Assembly (NCBI GenBank): GCA_948567375.1
Contig: OX419756.1
Coordinates: forward strand, 50,074,552-50,138,551
Direction of reading: 5' to 3'
Length of the DNA: 64,000 nt
Source: Lunularia cruciata
Taxonomy: Eukaryota > Streptophyta > Marchantiopsida > Lunulariales > Lunulariaceae
Under the pieces are notes generated by a model that saw only the letters and a list, made by a program, of their open reading frames with translations, had not been told where the DNA came from and did no database searches. Of the stretch, positions 34,410 through 46,149 are shown in pieces (within the stretch, counting starts at the first letter, position 1; every line of letters starts with the position of its first letter). The position numbers and the translations under genes were made by a program.

Positions 34410-35195
34410 CCATAATTGGTATGTCATGCTCATGAGGACCTAAGAGTAAAGCATACATATAGCTTACTCCATAATCATTATTGGTGGTGCAATATGCAGA
34501 TTTATGTATAGTAGTTTTTTGCCAGATGTATGGTTTGTGACCAAGTTAGAGTATCATTTAATACTCATGTGCCATTGTTACACCCATTACCTATCATGGG
34601 ATTGGGTTATCATTGGATTTTAGACTTTTTTGGACCTTTATCATTGATTGTAAGACATCATCATTATGTTTTAGTTATAATAGAGTTCTTCTCGAAATGG
34701 ATTGAGTTGGTGGCACTTCATGACAAGTCTAGTGAAGTGATGACTTCCTCATTCTTGGATTGAGTTCTTAGGCATTTTGGTGCACTAGTTGAGGTTTTGA
34801 CTGATCGAGGTATAGAGCTCTTGGGGGAGTTCCAAGTCATATAACAAGGCCTTGATTGATCATTTACTACCTCATGAGGTCACCTTAAGGCAGATGGCTT
34901 GGCAGAAAGAGTGGTTCAAATAGTGAAGAGAGGATTGCATAAGTATTGTTTGCAAAGAGACCACTTGGGTGATTGAGATCTCTAATTACCTTGGTTGGTC
35001 ATGGGCTATCAATTCAATTGGTAAGCTTCCTTAGTTTCCTTCTTCCCTTACTTTCTACTCTATGGACAAGATCTAGATTTAACTATAGCCATTTGTCATG
35101 ATGCTATTGTATTTTTGGACTTGGATGATCTAGACATATGGGTGAGCACATGTTCTCAATGGGCAAAGTTCTTTTGGAGAGTGATGCCAATGGCC
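34410..35195 (+). pseudogene. Integrase of family B element
   Basis: The zinc-binding HHCC region (CHAHEDLRVKHTYSLLHNHY, WWCNMQIYV, CMVCDQV) is followed by the core: YHWILDFFGPLSLI (first Asp), VLTDRGIELLGEF (second Asp), KADGLAERVVQIVKRGLHKY (Glu). DD35E residues are all still present. The region then gives SFFPYFLLYGQDLDL and MPMAFDNLAIAQHTDTL. Confidence 0.85.
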
Positions 35196-35199
35196 TTTG

Positions 35200-35535
35200 A
35201 TAACTTAGCAATTGCTCAACATACGGATACCTTACACTGTGCTATGATTTGAGGATGCTATGCTATGAGGTTATAGACCCTTGATCCATTGATCTCATCC
35301 ATGTGATTATGTATATCTACAATAGACTGCACTAACCACACTTGATGTTACTATAGGCTGCACTATCTTTAGAGTGTATGACGTTTTGCCTTTGAGAGTC
35401 CCTGTGTTAGAATGATATGAAGGACATGATGGTGTTGTTTGGAAGGATCATGTTTGCAATTGTGCTCCATGCCACCTCCCAAACATTGATGGCACTACGG
35501 ATCCAAGCTTGGCACTTTTATGTGGAGGCTTGTGG
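35200..35535 (+). pseudogene. Integrase C-terminal region of family B element
   Basis: A stop-rich reading that recovers in one frame from about 35418: EGHDGVVWKDHVCNCAPCHL, PNIDGTTDPSLALLCGGLW. It links the integrase to the zinc finger. It is in the place of the beta-barrel/GPY-F region of other gypsy integrases, though the motif itself is too decayed to prove. Confidence 0.55.
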
Positions 35536-35670
35536 TGTATGTTATGTGACTCTTCTGGTGGAGTTGTTACTATTTTGGTGTGTGATGGTTTTTAAAGAGG
35601 ATGGCATATGGCATGTTTGATTTATTGCCTCATGGTGGTTCCTCAAGGACATTGGTTATGTCTTAGAGGT
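35536..35670 (+). pseudogene. PHD-type zinc finger at the end of family B Pol
   Basis: One frame reads CMLCDSSGGVVTILVCDGF, stop, RGWHMACL, then VVPQGHWLCLRG. The spacing C-x2-C, CD-G-(C), GWH-x2-C and W-x-C-x2-(C) is the Cys4-His-Cys3 plan of PHD fingers, including the aromatic before the His and the Trp two residues before the seventh ligand. Two ligands are mutated here (fourth Cys to Phe, last Cys to Gly) and one Gln-type codon is a stop, so this copy is dead. PHD fingers commonly read histone H3 tails; that role for a retroelement is inference. Confidence 0.7.
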
Positions 35671-35690
35671 ACTTGACTTATAACTTGTTC

Positions 35691-37192
35691 ACCTTTTATG
35701 TGGTATAGATTACAAATAGGAGACTAACAATGGGGCTCAATAGCACTTGGCCTCCTGATCTTTGCCCACCATAGGGCATATCACATACTTAGAGTAGATG
35801 GCATCTAGAGTTAGAGGGACCTAACCACCAGCTAGGGGAGCAATTGTGGCACTTTAGAGTTCATGTATGACTTATGTGTGAGTTTTGCTTCTATAGTGTA
35901 TGATGTTGATAGTGATGTATATTGTGTAGCATGGTATAGACGCACAATAACTATAGAAGACCAATGTGTTGTATTTCTTACAAATAAGCAAAAAATAAAA
36001 AGAGTTACATGAAAATTTAAATCAATCTTGCTTTTAGCTATCATAAACTTTAAACTTTACTAAGGACTTGTGCATTATCTTTTGTAGTAGTTTTAAGGCA
36101 TATTTGGAGAGAAGTCTTGTTAAGGTAGCTTGAAAGGATTGTAAATATAACCCCTTAAATAATTAGGGCTAATTTTTCACTTGAAGTGAAAATTTGTAAT
36201 AAAATAACTTTTTTCATTAATAGTAAACTAAATCATTATTAAGTTGTCCAACTCTTAGATAAAGGTGGTTTTTTCTAGAATATACTATCTTTCAAGTATT
36301 TTTAAGACCTATTAGAGATGATTAAGCATTTTTTTAATATTAAAGTTGAAATGGTTACAATCAAAAAATTTGTTATTCTTATAGGATATTTCTTTGTCTT
36401 TTATTAAAGTTAATTTTACTTGGATTCAACAATTTAGAGAAAATAAAATATTAAATGTATATGCTTAAGAAACTCTAAGATACTAAAATTGAGAATACTA
36501 AAATTGAAAATGTGTGCAATAAGGTAATACGCTTTCTTCTTAATATCAAATACCACGTGATTCATATTACCAAAGGAAACCAATTGGAGATTCTAAATTA
36601 TAGAGAAGGTACTTGTTACTTCATATTTTCAAGACAATACTTTTTTATTAGGAAAAATAATAAATACAATCTTGCAGAGTAAAGAAGATCATCCAAGAGT
36701 TTGAAGAAGTATCTAATGCTAAATCACATATAACCTAAGTCATTCATTGTTGCTTGAGATGTTTACTCACCAACTGTTATTGTTGCAACATAATCAAAAG
36801 ATTGAGGATTTCAAAGGATTATATCTCATATTTTTTATTCTATTGAATATAATTAATTATAATTAAAATATTAATTCAAAAAGATCATCTAGAATTCCAA
36901 GAATCAATCTGATAAGGCTATAACATTTATGAGTTTTAATATTTATGTTATACTTGATAATGTTTCAATGTATCTCTTATAGTTCTTTTGATTGTCAATA
37001 ATCTCATGCGAGCCAGTCTACACATGACACTTAATTGCTTTGAATACCTTTGAAGTTGAATAAACTAATGCTTGAAGAATATTGATATATAATCTAGATT
37101 TTAATTGCTTGAATGTGTAAAATTCTAGTGCACTTATCTAATAGATTTATATATATACTATAGAAAATTTATTTTTAAGCATAATGTATCAA
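35691..37192. other. Intergenic, AT-rich; possible family B 3' end not resolved
   Basis: The first 200 bp may still be family B coding or untranslated sequence. Beyond about 36000 it is AT-rich with no gene and no repeat partner in the window. Confidence 0.45.
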
Positions 37193-37779
37193 TGTAAAAC
37201 CATTAGCTAGACATATTATCTAGACGTGTAAATTGGCTAGTAATATCTTGAAATATGTTATAGATGATGGTCTAAATAGATCAAATAGAGGTGGCATCAA
37301 AAAATATATCCACTAATGTGGCAAAGGCCAAAAACACCATGAAAACTTTTGAGTAAATTTTGAAGGTCCGAATAGATGAATAAGGCCTTGAAAAAAAATC
37401 TCACTCCTTTAAGAGAATATGTGTGACCTTTGCTCTCTTCCCCCTCCCTTATTCATCTTGTCGAGAGCTTTCCAATGGTACTTGACCAATGTTGTTCTAA
37501 ACTTACTCCAAGAAGATTCTATAAATGTTACCTCTAATTAAACTTGTTTGACCATCCAAATACGAAAAAGATCAACATATCACCAATCTATACATCTAAT
37601 CTAAGGGTGGAGCTTGCTGACATGTCACTAATCCATGTATTTGATCCAAAGTTGTAGCTCTCTTTGAGTGGTTTCTCTTTGTTATATAATAAAGACAAGG
37701 TGCTCCTTTGAAGCATCCAAGTATTGAGTGATGAAGTCTTATGTTTCTCTTGTATTTCTCCTGTTCTCAAAATATTACA
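37193..37779 (+). repeat. Solo LTR, family D
   Basis: 587 bp, TGTAAAACCATTAGCTAGAC...AAAATATTACA, aligned end to end with 2847-3426. No exact target duplication was seen (left ATCAA, right ATGAG), and no internal sequence is attached. Confidence 0.75.
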
Positions 37780-38679
37780 ATGAGCAATTTCTATTGATTA
37801 AGTATATCCATCAGTTTCATTAAAAGATATAAAAAAATATACAAAATATTTCTTTAGAAATCACCTTGAAAGGGAAATAAAATCAGCCAATGGTGTATTG
37901 GGTAATATTTATAGGCTGAAATTTCAGGGTAATTTAAGTTGAATAAATCTTAAAACCAGTTTGCTCTATTTAAACTTAAACTATTAGAAGTTGCTTGAAC
38001 GGATTAAATTTATGATCAAATTCATAAATGATGTCAAAACAAGGAGATAGATCAACATGGAGCTAAAATATTGGATGGTTAGTAAAAATCTTTGGAGAAA
38101 AAAACCTAAATTTAAATAATCTCAATTGGTAAAAGGCTCCCTTTGTAAGCTAATCAATAGTTTAATTAGTGGAGATATAATTAAGATGTGATATTATTGT
38201 ATCTCGATGTCAAAGAATGCGGTCTAACAAATTACTGTACCAAGTAGTTAGAGAAGTTTTTAATCAACCTTGGTGAAATAAGTAGTCCTGCTAACGGATG
38301 TGTCTTCATACCAATTTTTAATAAAAGATCATAATTCTATTTCTTGGTTTTTAAGAGATTGGGAATATTTTTATGATCCAGTAACTTGCAAAGACCATGG
38401 AAATTAGAAATCAAGGTAAAAATAAACTTAAACATTAAATAATAATAAACCTAAAATAAATGGCTAATAATTTAATACATCACCTATAAGAACTCTAAGG
38501 TATATAGTGATATTTATGAACGAGAAGAAAAATATGAGATATGCTTGGAGCCTAGAATGGAATCAGACATAAAATCTGACACATCTATAGGATGATATAT
38601 CTGACAAAGATCATGATAACTCATAAAGTACTAACTATCAGTCGGAACCCCTTATATCCACGAATATGTCTAATACCCT
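37780..38679. other. AT-rich intergenic sequence
   Basis: No ORF or repeat partner recognised. Confidence 0.5.
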
Positions 38680-38990
38680 ACTCAACTCTCCATAGATGCT
38701 GCAGTTCATAGCCGTCGATAGCTCTTGTACTTGTCATTTGGAAAGTAGCATATAGATGTAAATATCTACCAACATGCCTGTAGTCTAAATTGACGAATTT
38801 AAGTTCACAACCAGATGTACAGTATATAACTTGTCATTATCTTATAGAACGTAGAAGTAACATGTCGGTATCAACATTGACAAATATTCCTTGAGTTGAA
38901 GGTGAAAAGTTTGAGACACTCAACTAAACTATCCACATATACTGCAGTTGATGGCACTTGTGTTTGTCCCATAGTAAGTAGCACATCCTT
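38680..38990 (+). repeat. Diverged direct repeat, two copies about 230 bp apart
   Basis: CTACTCAACTCTCCATAGATGCTGCAGTT...AAGTAGCA (from 38677) and ACACTCAACTAAACTATCCACATATACTGCAGTT...AAGTAGCACA (from 38915) share order and spacing of words, including TAGCTCTTGTACTTGTC versus TGGCACTTGTGTTTGTC. Confidence 0.6.
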
Positions 38991-39000
38991 ATCAACTCGA

Positions 39001-39348
39001 GGGGAGGTTTCAGATTTAAAGTTGAAGAATATCTAATGGCATTTAGTGACATCCATAAAATATTTTATGGGTAGCCATAGAGAAGAATTGGATAAGTAAT
39101 GGAATAGTCCCGTAAAAATTAGAGTTTACAAAATTTTGGGCAAATTCAAGTTTTCAAATTTACTGCAAACTATCTTATGGGTAATTCCCATAACCCATAA
39201 AACACATGTGTTACATTTTAGATTATCCATAAAATTCTCTAAGATTCCAGAATTTGAATTTGAATAGCTAAATGCCCTTTTGCTCCCATACATGTAAAAT
39301 CTTTTAAGAATATTTACAGAACCATAAAAGCTAAATCTGAAACCCCCC
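39001..39348. mobile_element. Small element with terminal inverted repeats (MITE-like)
   Basis: The left end GGGGAGGTTTCAGATTTA (39001-39018) matches the reverse complement of the right end TAAATCTGAAACCCCCC (39332-39348), apart from a one-base difference in length. The 348-bp body has TTATGGGTAATTCCCATAACCCATAA palindromic words and no ORF. A second element with similar ends lies at 43703-44096. No clear target duplication. Confidence 0.55.
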
Positions 39349-42300
39349 AATACATCACATAGAGAACCGGATGACTCACAAAGCTTTGGTCGCCAGTATC
39401 ATAGCAGGAAATTTATAGAATTAATTTGAAACCATATCTCATATTTAAGCAGGAGTTACTAGTAGTTTCTAGTCCTCAAAGCGATTTCAGGAACTACTGT
39501 GGATATGAAGAAGATATGAGAAGATGTCATGTAAAGTACGATAAGTGAGTAGTAACTGATATTGGGACTCGCACAAAGCCTTACTGTATCCTGTTTACGG
39601 TTATGGGTAATCGTGATAATTTAATGATAAAAATTTTCTCACCTATCACAAATTTTGATATCATTTACTGGATGATTATGTGATTTCTTTTCTACGGGTA
39701 CCCACAAAAGTTTTACCACTATCACTATTTTGCCCGTAGAAACACGTCATTCTCCTAATTTGAAACCCCTGATGTTGAGGGGAAACTCAGCACGTCGTAA
39801 GAGAAGATCCAACTAAGGGTAGGATGATATTCGTTGGCGACAGCTTTCTTGCTGTCGCAACCATAGAGATAGAAAATTAGATTCAAAGATTGTTGGTTGG
39901 TTATTTTGCAAAAGGTCTAGAAAAATGCGGAAAAGTATTTGAAATGGCCATATGTGACCGTATTAAAGGTCTTTTCTAGAGTTTTTTATGACTCTGGCAA
40001 GACATCTAGAAAGTGGACAGATATGTTTCTTTTCTTGTAAAGATCTCTCTTATCAATGCCTGCAAGCTTGGGAAGATATTTCATACCTACTTTATGGGAT
40101 ATTCTTGCAGATTTCAATATCTCATAGGAATTGACTGTAAGCGTGGAATTGGATATTTAGGTGGATGGTTTGCTCTTAAAAGTGATGAATACTTCTAAAT
40201 AAAGATCAAGTAATAATTTTGATCATTATCTATAATTTAGTTGAAGTCTATAATCTTGAGGAAGAAAAATCCTCCAATCATATTTGAGAAAATGATGAAA
40301 TCCATAGGATGTTCTCTCCACGTGGATCAATTTTATAAAAGTCAAGAGTTATAAGCACAAGGAATATTTCAGACAAGGTTAAAGCTTTAACAACAAAGGA
40401 AATTTGTAAATAATTTTTGATCTACTTAGGACTTTACTTGGAAGGCCAATATGTTAAAGAATAAGAATATAGAGTATGGAAGATAAGGAGGAATTTGAGG
40501 ACATCTAAGTAAGATAGAGACTTTTAAATGTGTGACAAGTGACCAAGGACAAAATTCTCATATGGGAACCAAAGGTCAAGAATGTAATGAGGTTGACTTG
40601 ATTTATTCATTGCATTCTACTACAAACAAGAGAATTTTAGGAATCTATGGTTTAATAGTTGGTTGAAAAATTGTAGATTGACTTTAAACTATTGCTTAGC
40701 AATTGGACTTAAAGACAAAGACACAACAATGGGAAGATATAGATTTGTGTTTCAAGTTATCTTTCTATTTTAACAAATCTATTGATTTCAACAATGTTTG
40801 GTTTAGACTTGGAAGCCTCATCAATCAGAGGCAAGTGATGCATTTAGGTATGTAATCAATAATAAACATGCCATTGTTGTAGCTTGTAGCCCAGATCTTA
40901 AGGATAAGAATTTCTTACTTGGAGTTGGGATATCCTTCAAAAATTCATGTATCCTTTTGAGGAAAAATGCAACTACCCTACCTTTGTATAACATTACAGG
41001 ATAACCTCAAGAGTAGATCAAATCAACCATACTTTATTATATGTATAATACTTAGAGAGATAAGATATCAAACGAGAAGGTTCTCATTAAAGGATAGCAT
41101 CAATAATGGATTGAGTCAACCATACTTTACTATTTGTATAGTACTTATAGAGATGTGACACCAAAAGAAACGGTTCTCATTGACATTACTTGCATAAGCC
41201 ATCAGGTAAGAGAAATTCCAAAGAAGAAGAATGTATCAATTCTTATGCCAAGACCAAAGAGGATGGAAAGTAAGATAACTTAACAAGAAGTGCTTTCAAA
41301 TAGAGCTATGGAGAGTGAGATGAAAGAGAAAGAAGAGCTAAAGTTCAAGGATACATCCTTTACAATCTTTTACAACTTTTAGTACAATCTTTGTCTAATG
41401 ATCCACTGACCAAGTCAAATGAGGAAGTATTAATCCAAATTTGATTTTGAGGATAGCTCCTTAAGAGAAATAAGAGCTAGATGAATGGAACCTTGAATCA
41501 AAGGTAGACCATGATCATGTTCGACTTGTAGATCCAAACCATTAGCTTTCTTCCCAAGTAGAAATGATGACCTCATTCTTGTATGCGGATACTCTATCCA
41601 TTGTGGTATTCTTTGAGCATGACTTGAAGTGGAAATTTGTACATTGAAATCTTGTGTATGGAATAAGCCAGTTTGATAAATCATGAAGAAGTCTCATTTT
41701 TGTAAAAATAAAGATGTAACTAGATCTCCGTATGCTACGTATGCTTACTAAAATGCTCTAGCTAGAGAATTGTTTTGTTAAATATGAGTAAATTTTATAA
41801 AATTGCAATAAAATATCATTAGTTTATTACATATAAGTAAAATTTTAAAGCTAGTACCCTAAACTTTGCTCATCCAACTATCACTTGGGAGATAATGTGA
41901 GGACAAGAGAGGAATGAACAAAGTGGTAGGCTTTTGAAGTAGACTATTCCGCATGGTTGCAAGAGAAGAAGTTGGCAAAGAGAAGAGAATTCACTTATCC
42001 TTTTAGTAAAACTCGAAAGGGTAAAGCAATACAATATAAAAATTAAAAATACTTTTCTTGATGTTCTGGAGCCTGGTGAGAACTGAAGTTTGCAATATTT
42101 ATCAAGCACCTTAGGTATGCAAAAGTTTGGCCACTATATTTCAAGTTAATTCTAGATATATGTGACTCCTCTATAAGTTAATTTAAGAAATATACGAACT
42201 CCTTCTTAAATTGGATAAAAGCATCAATGCAAAATTAAAGATCATTAGAACTACAAAAGGAACACAAAAGAACTTGTCAAAATAACATGAATGATCAAGA

Positions 42301-42885
42301 TCAATACAACTAGAAAATATCTTTATAACTTTAGTTGCATGGACAAGTTCCCTCACTTTCCTTTCTAGCTTTCCGTAGTTCTTCAATTTTGCATTAATAC
42401 CTGCATACCTGCATCCTATTCAAAAGATAGAGTGGCATATGTCTCAAATTGACTTGGAATATAGTGGCAGAACTTTTATGCACCTAAGATATGTGAAATT
42501 TGTTGTCCAAGTTTGGGAACATAAGGATGTTTTTTCTTTGATGTGCTAGATTATAAATTCCAACTTCATACTACCTTTCTAACTACCTACAACAAAAACC
42601 TTATATTTCTTCTTCTTCTTGATTAACTAACAATGTTTTCTACTTTAAAGCTGCACTACTTAGTAGATCTTAGAACTGCCTTTTTTTTCTTAGAAGTAAT
42701 AGATCTTTTATTAGTTACTCTTCAAGTTTATCGTTTTAGGGCTATTTAAGTTGCTTAGAGTTGCTTTATTGTAGTTATCTGGATTCTCGCTCTAGTGTAG
42801 ATACAATCCCTGTAATCATTGTCATGCGGTCCATTTCCTCTTACCTTTCGGAGTTCAGTAACGTTGCCCGCAAAGTCCCTAAACA
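39349..42885. other. Intergenic sequence, no gene recognised
   Basis: Contains a third GAAACCCCTGATGTTGAGGGG end near 39766, and CCCGTAAA/TTTACGGG-like words near 39590-39745 that recall the MITE-like elements. At 41018-41170 a ~90-bp unit repeats twice (CAACCATACTTTATTATATG and CAACCATACTTTACTATTTG). Otherwise decayed AT-rich DNA. Confidence 0.45.
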
Positions 42886-43310
42886 CACCTTAAACTCGCG
42901 CCAAGGGGTGAATATTCCACGCGTGTAGTAGTAGTCAGACAAATCTCGCGGACACTACGAAATGAGCCTCTTGCGAGTTTCTGGCGAGTTTGCACAGTAA
43001 ACTCATTAGCACCGTCTGTACTTTATAATCTACCATTAAACTATCTATCAGCATTTTACCTTAAATATACCCATCGCAGTAGCGAGTTTGACGTCCATTC
43101 AATTCTCTCATTTCACTTTGTGTCACGTCAATTCTTAGCGAGTATGGGAAAATCTCGCTGTTACTTTGCGGACATATCCTTCATTCATTTACGTTTCAAA
43201 TATTGTTGTCAAAATCTATTGCGCCTTTGCACTTTCCGTGCACCATCTAGTTCATTTTACCACTGTAATAATATATTTCCACTCTCATGCATTGCGAGTG
43301 TTACAAAGAA
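42886..43310. other. Segment with recurrent GCGAG / CTCGC words
   Basis: ACTCGCG, CTCGCGG, TTGCGAGTTTCTGGCGAGTTTGC, AGCGAGTTTGAC, AGCGAGTATGG, ATCTCGCTG and TTGCGAGTG occur within about 420 bp of otherwise AT-rich DNA. Function unknown; no ORF is convincing here. Confidence 0.4.
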
Positions 43311-43702
43311 TTAGTATATATTTTCATTTGTTGCATCGTGGAATCTTAGTTAGTTAGCAGAGAAGAAGGAATTTTGACGGTTTACCAGAAACTTGATAAA
43401 GGAAACTTGTTCTTAATAAATTTTTATCTTTCTCAATCCTTCAATTGTAACCAGTGCAACGTAGAGAGAGTGTATTATCGTTTATTATCTAATGGTCACC
43501 TATTTGAATATTCTTAGTTTAGCTCTATACATACATAAGCTCATACTTACATATAGCTAGCTCTTTGATGTCCCCGTGTCTAGAGTTTGATTTCTCTTAA
43601 ACTGAATTTATAAGTGATTATCTTAATCCTAATACACTTTTAGGCCGTATCTATCAGGAACGTGATTCCTGTGAAGTCCACAATTCAAGAGATCCTGCTA
43701 CA

Positions 43703-44096
43703 CTGGGGGTTTTCAAAAATCCGTTTTCAGCTTCTGTAAATTACCTTTAGGGAGGTCTGACCCTAAACCTGTAAACGGTGTGTGAGAAGAGAATCCATTA
43801 GTGAGGGGTGTGAGAGGAGAATCCATTAGAGAGAGAAGAGTCCATTCTTTCGGGAAGAACTCCAGTAGTCTCTTGAATCTTTACGGGTTTTGAGAAACAT
43901 GACCTGTAAATTTACAGGTGGTCCATACAATTTAACTCCCGAAAAATAAGCCCGAAAGAAAACCATCTGAACCCCTAAATTTTTATGGAAGGTTTCATTA
44001 ATATAACTGTTTTGATTTACGAGGACCCCGTAAATAAACTTACGGGTCCCTCCGGGAATGTGCAAATTCCGGTCAATTCATTTCCGAAACCCCCAC
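43703..44096. mobile_element. Second MITE-like element with GGGGGTTTC ends
   Basis: Left end CTGGGGGTTTTCAAAAAT, right end (reverse complement) GTGGGGGTTTCGGAAAT. The interior is full of short palindromes such as CCTGTAAATTTACAGG and CCCGTAAATAAACTTACGGG and a tandem GAGAATCCATTAG pair near 43790-43830. About 394 bp, no ORF. Confidence 0.5.
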
Positions 44097-44099
44097 TAT

Positions 44100-45418
44100 T
44101 GCACAAATTTAGATATCGTGGTGATTGGGTTTATTGAGAAAAGCTTGAAGCACATTTTCCCTCACCACTTGTAAATATATCTCCGGTCATATCACTCTAG
44201 AGATTTCGACCAAATAGAAGATTCAGATGTTTGAGATGAGACTCCCTCTCATTTCATAGTCATCTTTATAGAATCCAACAAATAACTTATATTTAAACCT
44301 GTATAATTTAGGTTCATTGTTGTGCTCAACTTCTCTCTTGTTTGGATCCGTTCATGGTATTAGCTCTTTGTTGGAGATTTTGACTGAAAAATCATTGAGA
44401 AGTATGAGGAATCTAAATCTTTTCATATTTGAAGTTGGATCATGCTACAAATTTAGTAAACTTTGTAATTTCTTGGGCTTGATAGGCTATTATGGATGCT
44501 TTATTCAAAACTATATGTTTATTGATACCCTCTGCTAATATTTTTGGAGAAGGGATTGGATTTGGGGTGTACTCACATACATCAACGGACAAATGTTACT
44601 CTAAAAGGTAAGTCTGTAAAAATAACAATATTGAGACTTCCAAATTGTAACCTATATTTTTATACTTTTGCTTATCCCAGAAGATTGTTTTAAGATAGGA
44701 GGGAATCATACCTTTCTAATTTATTGTGGGAGGTACTATTAATGAATAGCTAAAAAAATTTATTCTACTAAAATGGAGAATCCTTGTGAATCTGTTGTAA
44801 AAGGTTTTCTCATGATTTTTCAGGATAAAATTTTTTATTTCATGTTGATTACTTTTCACTTACGTATTTTGTAAAGAAGGTAGTACTCTTGAATTCTTTT
44901 GATGTGTAAAGCAACATGCTCTATCGAAATACATCAAGCTTATTCCTCAAATAATAATAAAATTTAAGACCAATCATGCAAGCATAACCACATCTATAAA
45001 AGATGGAAGATGCATGATTTGATGTTATTACTTTGTATTAGAGAAATATATCGATCATTATCCAAGTCCACACTATATCTTATATCTTCTCATCATTATA
45101 TAAGTATCTAAGATGAAATAAGTACATGTTAAAAAAAACCTCTACCTTCAAAGATACATGCTTTATAAGCATCTAAGATGGAATAACTACATGTTAAAAA
45201 CAAGAAAACATAGAGAAGCATTTATATAAAAATATATATGATTACTTATCGCATAAAGAAACTCAAGCATAGAATTTGTGTAAAGAATAATTGCTTTACT
45301 ACCTACTAATAATAAACTGAATATAGCTCTAAGAAAAGCCTACTTCCACCAGGACAATGAGACTAGGAACTTGTTCCTCCTTGTGGATATCCAAATGGAA
45401 AATGGAAAGGAGAAGAAG
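44100..45418. other. AT-rich intergenic sequence
   Basis: No gene recognised. CATCTAAGATGGAATAACTACATGTTAAAAA-like words occur twice near 45105 and 45170. Confidence 0.5.
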
Positions 45419-46141
45419 TTCACTTTATAAGGTAATAATATTTTATTGTGTAGAAAAGCTTTTGAAAGAGCCTATGTAATAAGAAAGCTTGGTAATATTA
45501 AAATTTAGAGAGGATAATTCTGATGGATATTTGGATCAACTCTAAAAGTCATTAAGCTTATAGTTAATAGAGACTAGACAATTTCTTCAAAGTATATTAA
45601 GACAAAATAAAATAGTATCCCAGGTGTACAATCTACTTGATAGATTTACCAATTATTACAAATCAGATGATGGTGTTGAGGATCTTGATGGTGTTTTGTG
45701 GTTAATGATATTTTTCAAAATAATTTAATTTTTTCAAATCTACTACAAGGGATAAGATTTTGCAAATTTGATGCACAAAGTTTAGAAATGTGACGATTCC
45801 TTGCAAACATCAAATTATTTTGAATTAAACATTAAATTATTTTGAAAAATATCATTAACCACAAAACACCATCAAGATCCTCAACACCATCATCTGATTT
45901 GTAATAATTGGTAAATCTATCAAGTAGATTGTACACCTGGGATACTATTTTATTTTGTCTTAATATACTTTGAAGAAATTGTCTAGTCTCTATTAACTAT
46001 AAGCTTAATGACTTTTAGAGTTGATCCAAATATCCATCAGAATTATCCTCTCTAAATTTTAATATTACCAAGCTTTCTTATTACATAGGCTCTTTCAAAA
46101 GCTTTTCTACACAATAAAATATTATTACCTTATAAAGTGAA
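45419..46141. repeat. Long inverted repeat 1: 311-bp arms, 101-bp loop
   Basis: The left arm 45419-45729 and right arm 45831-46141 are reverse complements with no mismatch found on reading. The loop is 45730-45830. A transcript would fold into a near-perfect 311-bp hairpin. No terminal transposon motif or target duplication is visible, and no ORF lies inside. The absence of C/T divergence between the arms, in a window where repeats are heavily decayed, suggests recent origin or ongoing correction between arms. Confidence 0.95.
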
Positions 46142-46149
46142 TAATTTAA

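Larger units (their letters stand above)
24691..35690 (+). mobile_element. Family B Ty3/gypsy retrotransposon with methyltransferase and PHD-like domains, decayed and nested
   Basis: Composite element. Order of domains: leader, gag, CCHC knuckle, aspartic protease, C5-cytosine methyltransferase-like domain, reverse transcriptase, RNase H, integrase, integrase C-terminal region, PHD-type finger. RT-RNase H-integrase order gives Ty3/gypsy. Later insertions are a family A solo LTR (24801-25225), a 416-bp insert (27532-27947) and a 2.4-kb family C insertion (29548-31973). The LTRs of family B itself were not identified: the left end is abutted by a family A LTR and nothing at 35.7-36.2 kb could be paired with the leader. 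Frequent stops at CAG/CAA/TGG-derived positions show it is long dead. Confidence 0.75.

Noticed and set aside
2847-37779. The two family D LTRs considered as the ends of one 35-kb element
   Set aside because: The 2847 copy has its own TGAA flanks, the intervening DNA holds complete elements of other families, and the copies are quite diverged; two independent solo LTRs are simpler.
40200-41000. Possible Copia integrase or RT remnant
   Set aside because: Scattered plausible words in several frames, but no motif series in the right order.
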